A stretch of 64,000 nt of DNA, from assembly GCA_026122225.1 (NCBI GenBank), contig JANEZZ010001676.1, positions 1,178,001 to 1,242,000 on the forward strand, given 5' to 3'. The stretch is from Heloderma charlesbogerti (lineage: Eukaryota > Chordata > Lepidosauria > Squamata > Helodermatidae). Every line of letters starts with the position of its first letter. Within the stretch, counting starts at the first letter, position 1. The position numbers and the translations under genes were made by a program. Positions 62,616 to 64,000 of this stretch are shown here, one piece after another. Below the pieces are notes generated by a model. That model ran no database searches. It saw only the letters and a program-made list of their open reading frames with translations, and had not been told where the DNA came from.

Positions 62616-63510
62616 GATTGGCTTACGCCAGAACCCCAGAACCCATGAGTCAAGGCCCATTATTGTGTCTTTTTGTGGCAACCCCCTGGGGACTACATAA
62701 ATTCTTCATTTTCTTTGTAGGCAATAACCCCCCGGACCTTGGGTTAAAAGTTCACCACAAAATTTCCTGCTTTTGGGGAAAGGCACATGGCGATGTACAG
62801 CCCTAACATTAAATTTTGTACCTGGTCGTCATAAGAGCTAGGGGCTATAACCTTCACACTTTTTGCCCAGTTTGGGACCCAGAGGGTTCAAAATGACTGG
62901 AAGAGATACACAACGCATCGACATAATTTATGTAGAACAGATGGTCCAAAATGTATACAACTTGCGTGAAACAAATCTTATTTTTCACATTTCGTGCAAG
63001 GAAAAAAAGCTCCTAGATCCATCGAGACGTAGACTTTAATCAGCATAGTATACACCATGTTTTTCTCCATTTAGCTACCTATCAGAAACTATACAAGAAT
63101 CTGACAGTACACCATTGAGGTATAATTGCTAGGGCAAAACAGCCCCACCCCTTTCTTTTCTACCAGCAGCAACATTTATAGAATCTTAATGTGGTGCGTG
63201 AGCTCCAATTTCACTTTGTGTAAAAAGTCACTGGAGAGCCAATGCAGACATTTCAAAATAATTTCTTTAAGAACAATGACAACTGCACTTTTCCCCATGG
63301 GGAAATCATCCTGTTTTTCTTCTTTGGAAGCCTTAAAGAGAATGTGTACACACAAAGGTACTGAAAACAACATTCACAAGTGCAACTGTCTTACAAGGTA
63401 GGTATCGATGCTTTTTCAGTGAGGATACATTGCAAGGATCGTATTACCTTGGATAATTTAGTTTCTCATAGCAAGCTAAATGGAGAAAGCACTCCAACGG
63501 TGAAAATAGG
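62616..63510. other. Unique sequence, nothing recognised
   Basis: No transposable element and no confirmed exon. A minus-strand frame (63373-63176) follows a 'gttttcag'-like acceptor, but the protein is not recognised and it may be chance. Confidence 0.35.
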
Positions 63511-63524
63511 GACATGCTTGTAGC

Positions 63525-63855
63525 CAGTGCTGGCTCGAGGTTTTTGAGGGCCCTCTCCCTCAGGGAGTCTGCCTTCCCGCTGCCGTTGTCTCCATCTGCT
63601 CTCGCTCCCCTCCTCCTCCTCTTCACCATTGCTACCACTCGTTTGGCAAGCAGAGAGCCAGTGAGCAAGCAGGCTGCGGCATCTACAGCTCCTCCTTCTC
63701 ACCTCCATCATTGCCTGGGCCAAAGCCAGATGCAGGTGACCAGCAGGTTGCAATGGGGAAGAGGAGGAGCAACTCCAGGGGGTTCTTGACAGTGGGCCCC
63801 TGCTGGGGTGTGGGCCCTCGGGAGGTGCCCGACCATGCCTACCCTTGACGCCCTG
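63525..63855 (-). mobile_element. hAT-like MITE (family G) with near-perfect TSD
   Basis: Begins 'cagtgctggctcgagg' and ends 'tacccttgacgccctg'. It contains 'gtgggcccctgctggggtgt' and 'tgcccgaccatgcct'. The 8-bp flanks CTTGTAGC and CTTGTAAC match at 7 of 8 positions. Confidence 0.7.
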
Positions 63856-63949
63856 CTTGTAACACTCTGATTCTCCTACCAAGGCCCCAAGGCCCCTCCC
63901 ATGTGCTCCTCCACCTTTTGCATGCTGTTTGCACCAATTCCCTAAAACA

Positions 63950-64000
63950 GGAATTGAACCTCTTTCAGCCCAAGTCCAAATTCAGTTCCAGAGAAGCTCT
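63950..64000 (+). repeat. 'Gaacctctttcagccc' dispersed repeat, cut by window end
   Basis: 'attgaacctctttcagccca', 'agtccaaattcag' matches the text at 27355 and 45350. It continues beyond the window. Confidence 0.4.

Noticed and set aside
63176..63373. Minus-strand 65-codon frame after a 'gttttcag' acceptor-like site
   Set aside because: No recognisable protein family and no matching donor or neighbouring exon. Kept only as a remark on the unique stretch.
1..64000. CRISPR arrays, bacterial operons or a prokaryotic defence system
   Set aside because: The sequence is a vertebrate nuclear locus with introns and LINE/SINE repeats. No direct-repeat/spacer array is present.

Overview
The window is nuclear DNA from a vertebrate, almost certainly a squamate reptile (probably a lizard). 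Two elements point there. One is a full-length, uninterrupted RTE/BovB LINE. The other is a Sauria-type SINE with a BovB-like tail, a SINE class known from squamates. Short coding exons with GT-AG introns, CR1- and L2-like LINEs and a very dense set of small hAT-like elements fit the same picture. The species cannot be named from the sequence.

Only one host gene is recognised with confidence: SLC7A5 (LAT1, the light chain of the 4F2hc/LAT1 large neutral amino acid exchanger), on the + strand. Nine coding exons, read here as exons 2-10, lie between 5848 and 32559. They join in phase into about 327 codons plus a split first codon, with no frameshift or internal stop. Exon 1 (start codon, TM1-TM4, and the cysteine that bonds to 4F2hc) is upstream of the window, so 1-5847 is taken to be intron 1. 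The best nearby poly(A) signal is AATAAA at 33351, and later sites are possible.

Introns: the 15-kb intron 2 (5974-21031) holds many small hAT-like elements, a nested SINE, an L2-like tail, a CR1/BovB chimera and a repeat-poor block at 13440-14300. Introns 3, 6 and 9 have transposable elements lying about 25-45 bp from a splice site.

From about 33.4 kb to the end no second host gene was found. This region holds CR1-like and L2-like LINE fragments, tRNA-derived SINEs, several hAT-like MITE families (a number with exact 8-bp target-site duplications), a Sauria SINE with a 13-bp duplication (41798-42158), the complete BovB (47009-50089, 11-bp duplication), long microsatellites, and a near-perfect 252-bp palindrome (51866-52117). 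One unexplained 119-codon minus-strand ORF (46113-46472) could be a retrocopy or chance.

The parts relate mainly through mobility. BovB supplies the 3' end signal also seen on the Sauria SINE. The CR1-like LINE shares its 3' end with the tRNA SINE. The small elements look like non-autonomous passengers of hAT transposases, none of which is encoded here. I see no undescribed multi-gene system. The most notable items are the intact BovB, the composite hAT element that appears to have carried a CR1 fragment, and the crowding of SLC7A5 splice sites by transposable elements.
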